NCBI GenBank assembly: GCA_037349315.1
Contig: JBAIAC010000276.1
Span: 372,001 to 436,000, forward strand
DNA from: Chelydra serpentina
Taxonomy: Eukaryota; Chordata; Testudines; Chelydridae
Length of the DNA: 64,000 nucleotides
Direction: 5' to 3'
Shown one piece after another: positions 42,626-54,139 of the stretch (within the stretch, counting starts at the first letter, position 1; each line of letters starts with the position of its first letter). Position numbers and translations under genes: made by a program. Below the pieces are notes generated by a model. The model made no database searches. It saw nothing but the letters and a program-made list of their open reading frames with translations, and was not told where the DNA came from.

Positions 42626-43400
42626 GAAGGGACGTGGCCACCTTTCCCCCGGCAGTGAGATATTCCATCTCCTCGTTCTTCATGCTGCTGTTGTTATTCC
42701 ATGAATCATCAAAGATGGAATAAAAAGCTGAGTTTACTCCAGGGTGAGGAAAGAAAGGAGCCACCAACTCCCCAAAAATCTCAGTGCTCCAAAGAAAACC
42801 TGCCCCTGCTATCGGCATCACTGATGTGCTGGGGATATGACGGGAAAGGGACTGTCTGAATTGTCTAGGCAGGGAATAAACCATCTACAGCAACGTCATT
42901 AACCACAAACACACTGTCATCATTCTCCAGCCAGCAGGGAAATGAGCAGGAATTCTTGCTGTTCAGCCATGAACACACTTACACAATGGCACGGCAGTGA
43001 GTGTGTTGTGGAAGCTGGTCTGAGGAAACGATCACTCAGTGAGAATAGAACTAGAGTGTAGTGAGAAAACTGCACAAAGCAAGTAGTTGTGGCCGAGTGG
43101 TGAAGGCGATGGACTAGAAATCCATTGGGGTTTCCCTGCACAGGTTCGAATCCTGTCAACTACGGAGGAACTTGTGGTTCTTTAGTTTCAGTCCCTGAGT
43201 ATCCTTGGTGTCCAGGGGAGCTGGGTCTTGTCTCACTCTCAGGCTGTGTCCACACTACAGAGTTATGCTGCTTTAGTTGAAGGGTTTCAATTAAACACTC
43301 TGCTCCTTGTGTCACCAGAGCGCATCCACTCTAGCAACTCTTGTGTCGCCCCAAAGAGCAGTGCATTGTGGGTAGCTATCACATACCCAGCCCCATGCCC
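42626..43400 (+). repeat. Ser duplicon, copy 2
   Basis: Matches 46020-46990 (ATTCCATGAATCATCA; GGGGATATGACGGGAAAGG; CAGCAGGGAAATGAGC). 42893-42910 is the empty site for the retroposon at 46317-46506. 43243-43380 is a small DNA-transposon-like piece starting GGCTGTGTCCACACTACAGA. Confidence 0.85.
43083..43164 (+). tRNA. tRNA-Ser(AGA)
   Basis: 82 bases. GTAGTTG/CAACTAC acceptor with discriminator G, TGGCCGAGTGG D arm, stem ATGGA/TCCAT with loop CTAGAAA (AGA), variable arm, CAGGTTCGAATCCTG T arm. The best-preserved Ser copy. Confidence 0.9.
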
Positions 43401-44290
43401 TGACTCCTGCACCCCCCTCACACTCCTCATCTCCCAGTCCTGACTCCTGCACCCCCACACATAACCAGCCCCCCACATCCCATGTTCTGACTCATGCACC
43501 CCCCTCACACACCCCACCCCACCAGACAGGATCTCCTGCACACACACCCCACATCCCAACTTGCCCCCCTCGCACCAAATGGGAGCTGCTGTCAGGTGAG
43601 CGCTCAACACCCCAACCCCGTGCCCCAACCCTGAGTCCCCTCCCTCACCCTGGCTCCTGGCCAGACCCTGCACCCCAACCCCCAGCCTGCTCCTGCCCCC
43701 TAACTCCCTCCCAGACCCTGCACCCCCAGCCCTGTGCTCAGTGCACCCCCACCCTCAGCTCAGTGCAGAGAGAGACGCAGAGAATGGGCTAGAACCAGGG
43801 AGAAGGTAGGTACCCGCTCTATGTGGGCAGGGGTGGGGTGGGATCCTGTTTATCCCCCCCCAGCCCTTCTGCGCTTGCAGTTTACTCCCGGCCCCTCCCT
43901 TGCTCCAGGGACCAACCCTAGCTCCAGCCCCGATGTGCTATTGACCCGGCCCCTGCCTTGCTCCAGTCAGCAGGGACTAATCCTCCCACCATGCCCCACT
44001 GTGCTCATCTGGCCCCTGGCCCCTGCCTCGCTCCAGCTGGGGACCAATCCTTCCCCCCCAATGCCCCACAGTGCTCTTGCCCCTGGCCCCTTCATTCCAC
44101 AGGGTGGGCCCAAAAATATGTTTGGCGCCGGGCCCACAAAAATGTAATCCAGCCCTGGATACCAGACTGTGACGGGGATTGCATTGTCCTTTATTTGTAT
44201 TTCCAATGGCATTTCTGTGTGTGAGTTTGTTTTTCTTTGTCGAGCGGTGTTTTCTCCTGGATCTGAGATTTAACTAGAAAAAGAAGAAGG
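43381..44290. other. No gene; CACCCC-rich low-complexity sequence
   Basis: 43380-43745 is rich in CTGCACCCCC and CCTGACTCC strings; 43850-44110 repeats CCCCTGCC/CTCCAG motifs. No gene supported. Confidence 0.4.
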
Positions 44291-44430
44291 CCTCTGGGCG
44301 CCAGATGGAGGAGAAGGCTGGGGCTAGGGATGCTAAGGGAGCCAGAGTAGCAAATTTTCTGTATTGTTTCCTGCCCTCTTTTTCTTGACTAGTTTCTCTT
44401 CTGCACCAAACTTGCAGTTTCTTTATGTGA

Positions 44431-44503
44431 GCCTGGCTAGCTCAGTTGGTAGAGCATCAGACTTTTAATCTGAGGGTCCAGGGTTCATGTCCCTGGTCAG
44501 GTG
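44431..44503 (+). tRNA. tRNA-Lys(UUU)
   Basis: GCCTGGCTAGCTCAGTTGG, stem TCAGA/TCTGA with loop CTTTTAA (TTT), T stem CAGGG/CCCTG intact, acceptor paired with G-U. T loop reads TTCATGT. Most likely functional of the three Lys copies. Confidence 0.87.
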
Positions 44504-44800
44504 TAAGGAGGATCAGTACCTACTATCATCAAATTTCTTTTCTTTTCAGGACCTGGGCTTTCCTAGGAAGGGCCATTTTCTGCCTGGGACTGAAGGGGCA
44601 ACTTTCTCCCATGCCCACTGGCCTCACAGTCTGGAGGAAGAAAGGCTTCTGGGTCTACAGGAAACCGCTGTGTGCCGACTTGTTGAGCAAATGCAGGGCT
44701 GGCCAGAGAAGCCATAGAAGCCTTGAGCAAGGGAGGCAAAAAATTGTCCACCCGGGCTCTTCTACACCGGAAATCAGACGAACACAAGATTACCATCCTT

Positions 44801-44872
44801 GGTCCCATGGTGTAAGGGCCAACATTCAGGGCTTTGAATCCTGCAATCCGAGTTCAAGTCTTGGTGGGACCT
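44801..44872 (+). tRNA. tRNA-Gln(UUG)
   Basis: 72 bases. GGTCCCATGGTGTAAGGGCC, loop CTTTGAA, T arm CGAGTTCAAGTCTTG, acceptor TGGGACC. The D arm (CCAACATTC) departs from consensus. Confidence 0.78.
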
Positions 44873-45110
44873 TGGGGCAGCTCTTTTGCCACCTAACACT
44901 CCTGGGTGTTCCAAGGCTTCGTCTTGCTCTCTCCAGTGACGTGGGAGCCTGTCTTTTGCCCGCTAGCTGTTGTGACTTGCGCGTCAGAGGGGACGTTGGA
45001 TCCAGAAGGCTGGTCCTGCCTGGAGTCCTGTAGGTAGGGGTGCGAGCTCCATTTCCTCTGAGTCCTGAAGCTGGGCTGCAGCCTGGCCTAGGAGGCAGCC
45101 CGATGGGTTG

Positions 45111-45784
45111 ACCTACTGCCCAACCTTCTGCTGATGAACCTTAGCCCCCACCCGGGCAGGGTTTGATGCATCACTTAAATGCCAGGACGCTGAGGAATTT
45201 CAGCTCCCTTTGTCCAGAGGGAACCTTCACCCCACTCCCAGCCTGATTCTTGTCCATGGGATCACTGTAGGGGGTTGGGTGCCTCTTTGTCTTCTCTCTC
45301 TCTAGGACAGGCCAGGGGACTATAACTGGGGCATCTGAGCAGCCAGGACCTTCTGTGGAGCTGCCATTTCCCTTCCCCTTCTATGGTCTCATCTGTCATT
45401 GACTCCAGCCTTTTTTCTATCCATCCTCAGCTCATCCCAAGCCATCTTCACTCGCCTCGAAAAGACAGTGTCCCCTGGGGGGTGTAAATCACTGACCTCT
45501 CTCCTCTCTGAGCACTGACTGCCCCTCCGTTTCCTGGCCTCTCAGTCTGTGCAGATGGGACCTTCCCCTCCCGTACCTTCTCCTTCCTCATCCGCCATTG
45601 TCCCAAGCAGCACAGCGGGTGGGAATCTTAAAAGTACCCTGGTGACTTAGAAGCATAAACCTCCACAGATCTTCCCTGCAATTGGCACTTGCCCCTCACT
45701 GAGCAGGACTGAAACTCACGCAGGGAGACTGCTGGGGAGCCTCCCCTCTGGGTGTGAGCAAAGCAGCAGGGTGAAAAGAGAACT
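45111..45784. other. No gene recognised
   Basis: Unassigned sequence. No tRNA, transposon end or exon supported. Confidence 0.4.
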
Positions 45785-45806
45785 TGGAGATGCTGGGGAT
45801 TGAACC
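45785..45806 (-). pseudogene. tRNA-Ala 3'-end fragment
   Basis: The reverse strand reads GGTTCAATCCCCAGCATCTC plus CA, which is the T arm and acceptor 3' end of tRNA-Ala. The rest is absent. Confidence 0.4.
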
Positions 45807-46303
45807 TTGCTTTAAATAAAATATGTCTAAGTCCCAAGTTTCCAAAATAGTTCTGTAGGTCTTATTTTTGATCTCAAAAGGTAACATCCTCATCATCTCC
45901 CCCAAACAATCTCCCCCAAATAATTTCCTTTGCACAGATCCATGAACAGTAAAATCTTCCTGTGTCTCTTGTCTGAGCCAGGGCATTCAATTCCATTCAA
46001 ACCTTCTCTCCTGCAATGGTCAGACAGAGGGGACATGGCCACCTTCAGCCCTGACAGTGAGATATTCGATCTCCTCTTTCTTCATGCTGCTGTTGTTATT
46101 CCATGAATCATCAGGGATGGAATAAAAAGCTGAGTTTACTCCAGGGTGGGGAAAGAAAGGAGCCACCAACCCCCTGGCAAAGCTCCGTGCCCCAGAGAAA
46201 ACCTGCCCCCTGCTATTGCAATCACTGATGTACTGGGGATATGACGGGAAAGGGACTGTCTGAATTATCAAGGCAGGAAATGGACAACAATCTACTGCAG
46301 TGT

Positions 46304-46316
46304 CATTAACCACAAA
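46304..46316 (+). repeat. 13-bp target duplication, left
   Basis: CATTAACCACAAA, repeated at 46507-46519; single in the paralogue near 42896. Confidence 0.88.
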
Positions 46317-46506
46317 GAAGCGACAAAGGGTCCTGTGGCACCTTATAGACTAACAGACGTATTGAAGCATAAGCTTTGTGGGTGAATCCCCACTTCTTTG
46401 GAACCCATGAAAGCTTATGCTTCAATACGTCTGTTAGTCTATAAGGTGCCACAGGACCCTTTGTCGCTTCTACAGACCCAGACTAACACGGCTCCCCCTC
46501 TGATAC
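46317..46506. mobile_element. Fold-back retroposon, 190 bp
   Basis: Two oppositely oriented copies of one sequence meet in the middle (GACAAAGGGTCCTGTGGCAC ... and its complement GTGCCACAGGACCCTTTGTC), so the RNA or single strand folds into a long hairpin. The same sequence occurs once at 59738-59866. Exact 13-bp flanking duplication and an empty paralogue prove insertion as a unit. Confidence 0.85.
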
Positions 46507-46519
46507 CATTAACCACAAA

Positions 46520-47067
46520 CACACTCTCATCATTCTCCAGCCAGCAGGGAAATGAGCAGGAATTCTTGCTGTTCAGCCATGGACACACTTACACAAGGGC
46601 ACGGCAGTGAGTGTGTTGTGGAAGCTGGTCTGAGGAAACAATTGGAAACGATCACTCGGTGAGAACAGAACTAGAGTGTAGTGAGAAAATTCCATAATGC
46701 AAGTACTTGTGGCCGAGTGGTTAAGGCGATGGACTAGAAATCTATTGGGGTTTCCCTGCACAGGTTTGAATCCTGTCAACTACGGAGGAACTTGTGGTTC
46801 TTTAGTTTCAGTCCCTGAGCATCCTTGGTGTCAAGGGGAGCTCGGTCTTGTCTCACTGTGTGTCCACACTACAGAGTTACGCTGCTTTAGTTGAAGTGTT
46901 TCAATTAAACACTCTGTTCCTTGTGTCACCAGAGCGTATCCACTCTAGCAACTCTTGGGTCGCCCCAAAGAGCAGTGCATTGTGGGTAGCTATCGCCACT
47001 GTGCCACTGGCCGCAGGGGGCTTTGGGAGGGGTTTGCAATGGCTCATGGGCCGGTGCAGCATCACAT
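46520..47067 (+). repeat. Ser duplicon, copy 3
   Basis: Continues the match to 42910-43380 through tRNA-Ser and the GTGTCCACACTACAGAG element. Confidence 0.8.
46703..46784 (+). tRNA. tRNA-Ser(AGA), mildly degenerate
   Basis: As 43083 but acceptor GTACTTG/CAACTAC has one mismatch, the anticodon stem has a G-U (TCTAT) and the T loop reads TTTGAAT. Possibly inactive. Confidence 0.8.
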
Positions 47068-48555
47068 GATGCAGGTTTCTCTGTCCCATTGTTCCATGGG
47101 CAGCCTACTAGATTGCCAGCTGCTTCTCCACTGAAGTGTGTGTGGCAGGGCAGAGAGTGACACTATGCAAAACAGATAAGTGTGGAGCAATGACACAGCA
47201 CAAAACCACACAATAGAAGCGTGTACAGAGATAGGGCAGGGAGGGACCCCGAGAGTCAGGACCAAGTATCCCTAGGTCATCCCCGACAGGTATTTGCATA
47301 ACCCCTTCTTCAAATCCTCCAATGAAGGAGATTCTGCAACTTCCCATGGAGGCCACTGCCGTGCAATCGACAATGCTTGGCTTGTGATTAAGGGCCAGGC
47401 TGTGACTCAGAAAATGTTGATTCAGTTCCAAGTTTGGCCCCATTATTCTCTGTGCAAACACGGACAAATGACATTGCATCTTTGGGCCTCAGTTTCCCCA
47501 GCTGTAAAATGGGAACCACCCTCCCACACTTCATCTATTTTGCCTGTGAGCTCTTGGCATCAAGGACTCTCTCTCTCACTATGAGTTGTACAACACCTGG
47601 CAGAATCAGGGCCCCCATCCTTGGTCGGGGTTTCCGCAGTGCCTGGCACAATTGGGGCACCCACTCTTGGATGGGGTATCTGCAGGGGGATTAAAGGGCA
47701 GGGCTAACCATCACGCTTCATGTCTCAAACTGCTCTGTGGCTGGGGGCTCAGGAGGGACTGTTCCCACGTAACAACGTATGGAAAGGGTCATTGTGCAAT
47801 CAGTGGGGAAGGGATTAGAGTTTCCTTTACTATTTCCGGCATTGGCCACTCCCACAGACAGGATGTCTGCTGGGGGAGGAGAAATACAAGGCTTAATGGG
47901 ACCGTGGATCTGATCAGATGAGGCCGGGGGGAGGGAGGGATTTAACCACCCCCAGCCCATAACCTCCAATATGCAGAATCATAGAACCATAGGACTGTAA
48001 GGGACCTTGAGAGGTCATCCAGTCCAGCTCCCTGCACTCATAAGTATAATCTAGACCATCCCTGACAGGTGTTTGTCGAACCTGCTCTTAAAAACCTCCC
48101 CTGACAGAGATTCCACAACATCCCTGGGGAATTCACTCCAGTGCTTAACAGCCCTGACAGACAGGGAGTTTTTCCTGATGTCCATCCTAAACCACCCTTG
48201 CTGCAATTTAAGCCCTTGGTTCTTGTCCTATCCTCAGATGAAGAATAATGTGTCCCCTCCCTCCTTGTAACAACCTTTTCTGTACTTGAAAACTGTGATC
48301 ACGTCCCCTCTCGGTCATCTCTTCTCCAGACTAAACACACCCAATTGTTTTCAATCTTCCCTCACAGCTCACGTTTTCTAGACCCTTAATCATTTTTGTT
48401 GCTCTTCTCTGGACTTTCTCTTATTTGTCCCTATCTTTCCTGAAATGTGGTGCCCAGGATTGGACATAACACTCCAGCTGAGGCCTAATCAGTGTGGACT
48501 CCCTCCAGAAACAAAGGACTGTGCTTAAAAAACCCAGGGAACACCTCAAAACCTC
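47068..48555. repeat. 1.5-kb direct duplication, copy 1
   Basis: Near-identical to 56467-57970 (ATGCAGGTTTCTCTGTCCC to AACCTCAGGAAACTGCAATA). Contains the minus-strand CR1 in both. No gene inside. Confidence 0.9.
47975..48495 (-). mobile_element. CR1 LINE 3' fragment, minus strand
   Basis: Left edge AGAATCATAGAACCATAGG is the complement of the CR1 3' tail; complements of the [12 protein letters not shown] and LVLSSS-like C-terminal segment follow. About 520 bases; 5'-truncated. Duplicated at 57375-57897. Confidence 0.85.
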
Positions 48556-49035
48556 AGGAAACTGCAATATCTAAAATTTGATGGCTGCGTTTAATGATTT
48601 AAAAAAAGAAAAGGATGCAAATAGGAGCAATTTGAGATCCACTCTCACAAATGAGAGGAAATGCTGGGTAGGCAGGTGGCAAGTAGCCCCAGCACCCGGA
48701 GTGCCGGGTGGGTGCATGGTGCAGCCCCCAGTGGCTCCAGCGCCCAGGGCACCGGCCCCCACACCCTGAGTGCTCAGAGCACCAGAGGCCTGGCCCCCAG
48801 AGTTCAGAGCACTCTGTGTCGCGAGTACCAGCCCCTACCAGCCCCATGGAGTCATGGGCTGCAGGCCGCCCCCCTTAGCCCCTTTGGTATGACCCAGTAT
48901 GGCCATTCTCCTGTTCTTACAAAGTGTGTGAGGGGCATTGAGGATCCAGATGGGGATGGCAGGAGAGGGAGCTGGGTGCGGGGGGGAGTCTTGGAGAATT
49001 TGAGCTGCAATAGCTGAACCAGGGACAACGGGGTG
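48556..49035. other. Segment present only in this duplicon copy
   Basis: About 500 bases absent from the second copy, where CR1 flank joins GGGCCCCAGTCGCC directly at 57970. No gene. Confidence 0.55.
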
Positions 49036-49304
49036 GGGTGGCAAATGGCGGCAGGACTCTTGCTGCCGGGGTCTAGCTGCCCAAATTCCTCCCCGTGCCG
49101 CTGGGCCCCAGTCGCCTTCAGCCACCAGGAAACCCAGGAACGAAGGCAGGAATGGGGCGAGGGAGCAAGTCAAGCTGAGCAAGGCAGGAAAAATAATTCA
49201 TCTTCCCTCCATGGGCCGCTCGCAATGACGTCCTTTTTGTGTGCCATGACTGACAAAAACATCCCAGACAGAGAAGCAACAGGCCAGAAAAGTGTCCTGT
49301 AGGT

Positions 49305-49311
49305 GCCGAAG

Positions 49312-49345
<34 letters not shown>

Positions 49346-49377
49346 AAAGGTCCCTGGTTCAATCCCAGGCTTTGGCA
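49305..49377 (+). tRNA. tRNA-Phe(GAA)
   Basis: 73 bases. GCCGAAG/CTTTGGC acceptor, AGCTCAGTTGGGAGAGC D arm, stem CAGA-type with loop CTGAAGA, T arm CCTGGTTCAATCCCAGG. All arms pair; looks functional. Confidence 0.92.
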
Positions 49378-49723
49378 TGCTCTTTGGTCCCTTTGTGTGC
49401 AGGGGTGGGCTGTTTTCTCGCAGCGCAGTGGTACCTCTACCCACCATGAGTTCCTCATTTCAGGCTCCCCAGCAGGAAAAGACAGTGGGGGCTTGTGCCC
49501 ACCTGGGCTTTCCTTCTTCTCTTGCTCTTTCTCAGCAAGGGGAAGGAAAAGAAGCTCTCCTTCAAGCTGCAGTCACAAGGGCAAGAGAAGGTTGACTTCC
49601 TGAGCTCCGGCTCCAGTCCTTTGCTCTACCAGTTGATCTCTCGAAGGGCTGCCACTTTCTCCAGGTTCACCCATCGGTGTGTGCCAGCGTGAGCACCAGC
49701 CAAGTGGTTGGCATTTGAAGGAA

Positions 49724-49795
49724 GTTTCTGTAGTGTAGTGTTATCACGTTTGCCTAACACCCAAAAGGTCACGGGTTTGAAACCAGGCAGAAACA
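49724..49795 (+). tRNA. tRNA-Val(AAC)
   Basis: GTTTCTGTAGTGTAGTGTTATC (one G short in the D loop), loop CTAACAC (AAC), stem TTTGC/CCAAA with one mismatch, T arm CGGGTTTGAAACCAGG, acceptor CAGAAAC. TTTTT follows at about 49808. Confidence 0.8.
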
Positions 49796-50180
49796 TGACA
49801 GTTAACTTTTTCCCCACTCCCCTAGCTGTCGGTCAAGGCACTCCTCCTTCTGCCACTGGCCTGTCCTTGGGATAACCCCAAGCCCTGCAGGACAGAGGGT
49901 GGGGAAATGAGCTGAGAAAGCACCTTAGCATCAGCCAGGGAAAGCTGGAGGATCTCGGCCAGTCACCTCTTGGAGCCTTGTGGCTTGGCCTCCTCTGCCC
50001 TTGGAGGTTGGCCGAGGGAGGCTGGTCTCCCTGCTGGCCTCCCTTGTGTGACTTGCCAAAGGAGGAAGTGAGGCGAGAATGGGGCAAAGGAGGAAGGTCG
50101 CGCTGAGGAAGGCAGGACAGGAGCTAAGAGCCTCAATGCGGCTCAGTGGGGTTAGTCGAGCGCCACCGTTCGTCCTGCCA

Positions 50181-51139
50181 AAGCCTGGGGAGGTGGGTTG
50201 GCTGCTGGGAGGTAGAATCCTGTGTCTGGGCCTGTCGTGCTGGGCTTTCTCCTGGGTGTGCAGCTGTGCCCTGAACTCACGAGTTTCCCTCGTTTCAGAG
50301 GCAACACGTGCAGAGGGCGGGATGTGGGGCCATGTGCCCACCTGGGTTAGCATCCCTGCTACAGCATGGGGTGCTGCCAGGCTCCCTCCCTGCACAGCAG
50401 CGGCTGGAGGGGGGAGGGGAGCGGGGCTGCCTTTGCTGCTTCCTCTCCCCGCATTGTTCACTCCTGGGAGGGGTGTTGATGGTAAGGGGGTGGGGCTGAA
50501 CCTTGACATTGTGCCCCCCCCACCCCAAGTCTTTTAGCAGAGACCAGTCGTCTGTGCCTGGTTTCCAGCTCCTCAGCCGGTGGATAATGTTGGATTCTGC
50601 ACCGGAGTGGCCGGCCCTGACTTTCTGTATCAGGAAGGGGAGGGAAAAGGAATCTCTTTTCAAACCCCCAGTCCCACCGCTGACCGAGGGGTGACTTTTT
50701 AAGCTCCCGCTACAGTGGAGGATTTAGAGTTAATGGGGCCCTGTGCGCGGCTTCATTTTCGGGTCCCCCCTTGGGACCCATCCAAGAAATCTCTCCTATC
50801 TCCCCCCATTGGTCTTTTTCCTCCTCACCCTCCTCCTCCATTATCAGTAATGGGAAGTGAAGGAACATAAAGTGAGGTACCTTGATTGGGGCAGAGGGTT
50901 GGACAGGGGGTGGTGGTGTAGGGTGTCAGGCTTTGGGAAGGAGTTGGGGTGGTGGGTGTAGGATCTGAACTGGGGCAGAGGAGATGCTCTAAGCGGATGG
51001 GAGAGAGCTGTCCTGTCCGTGTAGTTAATCCACCTCCCCGAGAGGCGGGAGCTATGTCAGTGGGAGAAGCTATGTCGGTGGGTGTGCAAGCTGGTCTGTT
51101 TACACGTCTATATAATGTTTAATCAACTATGCGCCTCAT
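50181..51139. other. No gene recognised
   Basis: GC-rich then mixed sequence. Nothing assignable. Confidence 0.4.
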
Positions 51140-51211
51140 GGGGGTATAGCTCAGTGGTAGAGTGTTTGACTGCAGATGAAGTGGTCCTTGGTTCAAATCC
51201 AAGTGCCCCCT
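51140..51211 (+). tRNA. tRNA-Cys(GCA)
   Basis: GGGGGTATAGCTCAGTGG, loop CTGCAGA (GCA), T arm CTTGGTTCAAATCCAAG, acceptor GCCCCCT. One mismatch in the anticodon stem (TTTGA/TGAAG). TTTTT at about 51236 as terminator. Its 3' end is shared by the chimera at 6462. Confidence 0.88.
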
Positions 51212-51294
51212 TAAAAGTCCCATACTTCAACAAAAATTTTTGCATATCCATTTCCATTACGTTCAGGAGTTCCACCAAATGGGGATGCCTGAGA

Positions 51295-51418
51295 TAGGGT
51301 GATCAGACAGCAAATGTGAAAAATCAGGACAGGGGGTGGGGGGCAATAGGAGCCTATATAATAAAAAGACCCCAAAATCTGAACTGTCCCTATAAAATCG
51401 GGACATATGGTCACCCTA
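51295..51418 (+). mobile_element. Tc1/mariner-like MITE, 124 bp
   Basis: Same insertion as 6616-6738, carried by the duplicated Cys flank. Confidence 0.82.
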
Positions 51419-51949
51419 GACTGAAATGAATGGAAACACTCAACATTTTCCGGTGCAAACGCATAAAAACCTGGCAAACACGTCCCTCGGTGCATCTATA
51501 CTGTGATAAAAGCCCTGCGGCCGGCTGGCCTGGATCGTCTGACTTGGACGTCTCGGTCTCAGGTTGTGGGACTAAAAGCTGCAGTGTGGACATAGGGATC
51601 AGGCTGGAGCCTCACCCCTCGTGGGATCTCAGAGGCTGGGCACAAGCCCAAGCGTCTACACTGTAATTTTATAGCCCTGCAGCACAAGCCCCACAAGCCT
51701 GGATCAGCTGACCCAGGGTTTGAGAACAGTGACTTGGGTGTGTTAATGGCAGTGTAGACGTAACGCTAGGCTACGTCCACACTGCAATGAACACCCAGGG
51801 CTGTCCCGTGCCAGCTCAGGCTCCCAGGGCTGGGCTGTGGGGTGGTGAATTTGCAGTGTAGACATCTTGGCTTAGGCTCAGTACTGGGCTCTGGGACCCC
51901 ACGAGGTTGGGAGGGAGTTTAGCAAGAGACAAAGGGAAATCGGCCGTGG

Positions 51950-52260
51950 AGTATTACCCTGGGCTCAGTGGCAGTTCCCCATTGGTCTGTCTGCTTTGGG
52001 GCAGGGACCATAACACGTCCTGCTGCATTCGTTATTTCAAAGGGTGGTTTAGGATTTTCAGTCTCAGACACGGTGCACAAAGCAGGACTCCACCCTGGGT
52101 GTAAACTAAATGAGCCGCCCACAGATTCTGGCAGCCACAAGGAGCCATTTGGTGTGAGAGTCAGACCTGCCCCTGTCCCAGAGGGAGGGGTCGTCTGGGA
52201 GGGGACTGGAACACGGACCTATCAGCGCTTAACAGCCAAACTTTCAGTAACTCTGTTATC
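51950..52260 (+). repeat. Dispersed ~300-bp block, copy 4
   Basis: Direct copy of 7470-7795, again just upstream of a minus-strand tRNA-Thr. Confidence 0.7.
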
Positions 52261-52435
52261 AGTGCCTGGGAGTGTAATTTAAACCATAAAAACAGCCACA
52301 CTGGGCTAGACCAAAGGCCCATCTAGCTCTGTATTTTGTTTTCTGAGATTAGCCAATACCAGGTGCCCTAAAAGCCACTCAACAAGGTACCACTGGGAGT
52401 TGAACCCAGGATCTCATACCAGAAACCCAAGGGTT

Positions 52436-52880
52436 TCTTCAGGTATGTTAGCAACAAGAAGAAAGTCAAGGAACGTGTGGGCCCCTTGCTGAATGAGGGA
52501 GGGAACCTAGTGACAGAGGATGTAGAGAAAGCTAGTGTACTCAATGCTTTTTTTTCCTCTGTCTTCACAGACAAGGGCAGCTCCCAGATGGCTGCACTCC
52601 GCAGCATGGTATGGGGAGCAGGTGACCAGCCCTCTGTGGAGAAAGAAGTAGTTCGGGACTATTTAGAAAAGCTGGACGAACACAAGTCCATGGGGCCGGA
52701 TGCACTGCATCCGAGGGTGCTAAAGGAGTTGGCCGATGTGATTGCAGAGCCATTGGCCATTATCTTTGACAAATCATGGCAATCGGGGGAGGTCCCGGAT
52801 GACTGGAAAAAAGCTAATGTAGTGCCCATCTTTAAAAAAAGGGAAGAAGGAAGATCCGGGGAACTACAGGCCAGTCAGTC
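52436..52880 (+). pseudogene. CR1 ORF2, N-terminal RT part
   Basis: Encodes [29 protein letters not shown] and [19 protein letters not shown], the first RT motifs. The frame is lost at a homopolymer near 52842-52850, and RT resumes in the next frame at about 52870. Confidence 0.88.
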
Positions 52881-54139
52881 TCACCTCAGTCCCTGGAAAA
52901 ATCATGGAACAGGTCCTCAAGGAATCAATTCTGAACCACTTAAAGGAGGGGAAAGTGATCAGGAACAGTCAGCATGGATTCACCAAGGGCAAGTCATGCC
53001 TGACTAACCTAATTGCCTTCTATGATGAGATAACTGGCTCTGTGGATGAGGGGAAAGCAGTGGATGTGCTATTTCTTGACTTTAGCAAAGCTTTTGATAC
53101 AGTCTCCCACAGTGTTCTTGCCAGCAAGTTAAAGAAGTATGGGCTGGATGAATGGACGGTAAGGTGGATAGAAAACTGGCTGGATGGTCGTGCTCAACGG
53201 GTAGTGATCAATGGCTCCATGTCTAGTTGGCAGCCGGTATCAAGTGGAGTGCCCCAAGGGTCAGTGCTGGGGCCGGTTTTGTTCAATATCTTCATCAACG
53301 ACCTGGAGGATGGTGTGGACTGCACCCTTAGCAAGTGTGCAGATGACACTAAACTGGGAGGAGTGGTTGATACGCTGGAGGGTAGGGATAGGATACAGAG
53401 GGACCTAGACAAATTAGAGGATTGGGCCAAAAGAAATCTGATGAGGTTCAACAAGGACAAGTGCAGAGTCCTGCACTTAGGACGGAAGAATCCCATGCAC
53501 TGCTACAGACTAGGGACCGAATGGCTGGGCAGCAGTTCTGCAGAAAAGGACCTAGAGGTTACAGTGGATGAAAAGCTGAATATGAGTCAACAGTGTGCCC
53601 TTGTTGCCAAGAACGCTAACGGCATTTTGGGCTGTATAAGTAGGGGCATTTCCAGCAGATCGAGGGATGTGATTATTCCCCTCTATTCGGCACTGGTGAG
53701 GCCTCATTTGGAGTACTGTGTCCAGTTTTGGGCCCCACACTACAAAAAGGATGTGGATAAATTGGAAAGAGTCCAACGGAGGGCAACAAAAATGATTAGG
53801 GGGCTGGAGCACATGACTTATGAGGAGAGGCTGAGGGAACTGGGATTGTTTAGCCTGCAGAAGAGAAGAGTGAGGGGGGATTTGATAGCTGCTTTCAACT
53901 ACCTAAAAGGGAGTTCCAAAGAGGATGGATCTAGACTGTTCTCAGTGGTAGAAGATGACAGAACAAGGAGTAATGGTCTCAAGTTGCAGAGGGGGAGGTT
54001 TAGGTTGGATATTAGGAAAAACTTTTTCACTAGTAGGGTGGTGAAGCACTGGAATGGGTTACCTAGGGAGGTGGTGGAATCTCCTTCCCTAGAGGTTTTT
54101 AAGGTCAGGCTTGACAAAGCCCTGGCTGGGATGATCTAG
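52881..54139 (+). pseudogene. CR1 ORF2, RT core and C-terminus
   Basis: About 411 codons: [34 protein letters not shown] (catalytic Asp), [64 protein letters not shown], then TAG at 54137. The second catalytic box is CADD where CR1 usually has FADD, a single-base change. No complete ORF2 because of the upstream frameshift and 5' truncation. Confidence 0.92.

Larger units (their letters stand above)
44290..45110 (+). repeat. Lys/Gln duplicon, copy 3
   Basis: Same layout as 8250-8905 without insertion (CCACCTAACACTCCTGGG at 44889). Carries the best Lys copy. Confidence 0.85.
49036..50180 (+). repeat. Phe/Val duplicon, copy 4
   Basis: Contains intact tRNA-Phe and a good tRNA-Val; matches 57970-59050 closely and the earlier relic copies at 4.5-6.4 and 15-16.6 kb. 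Confidence 0.88.
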
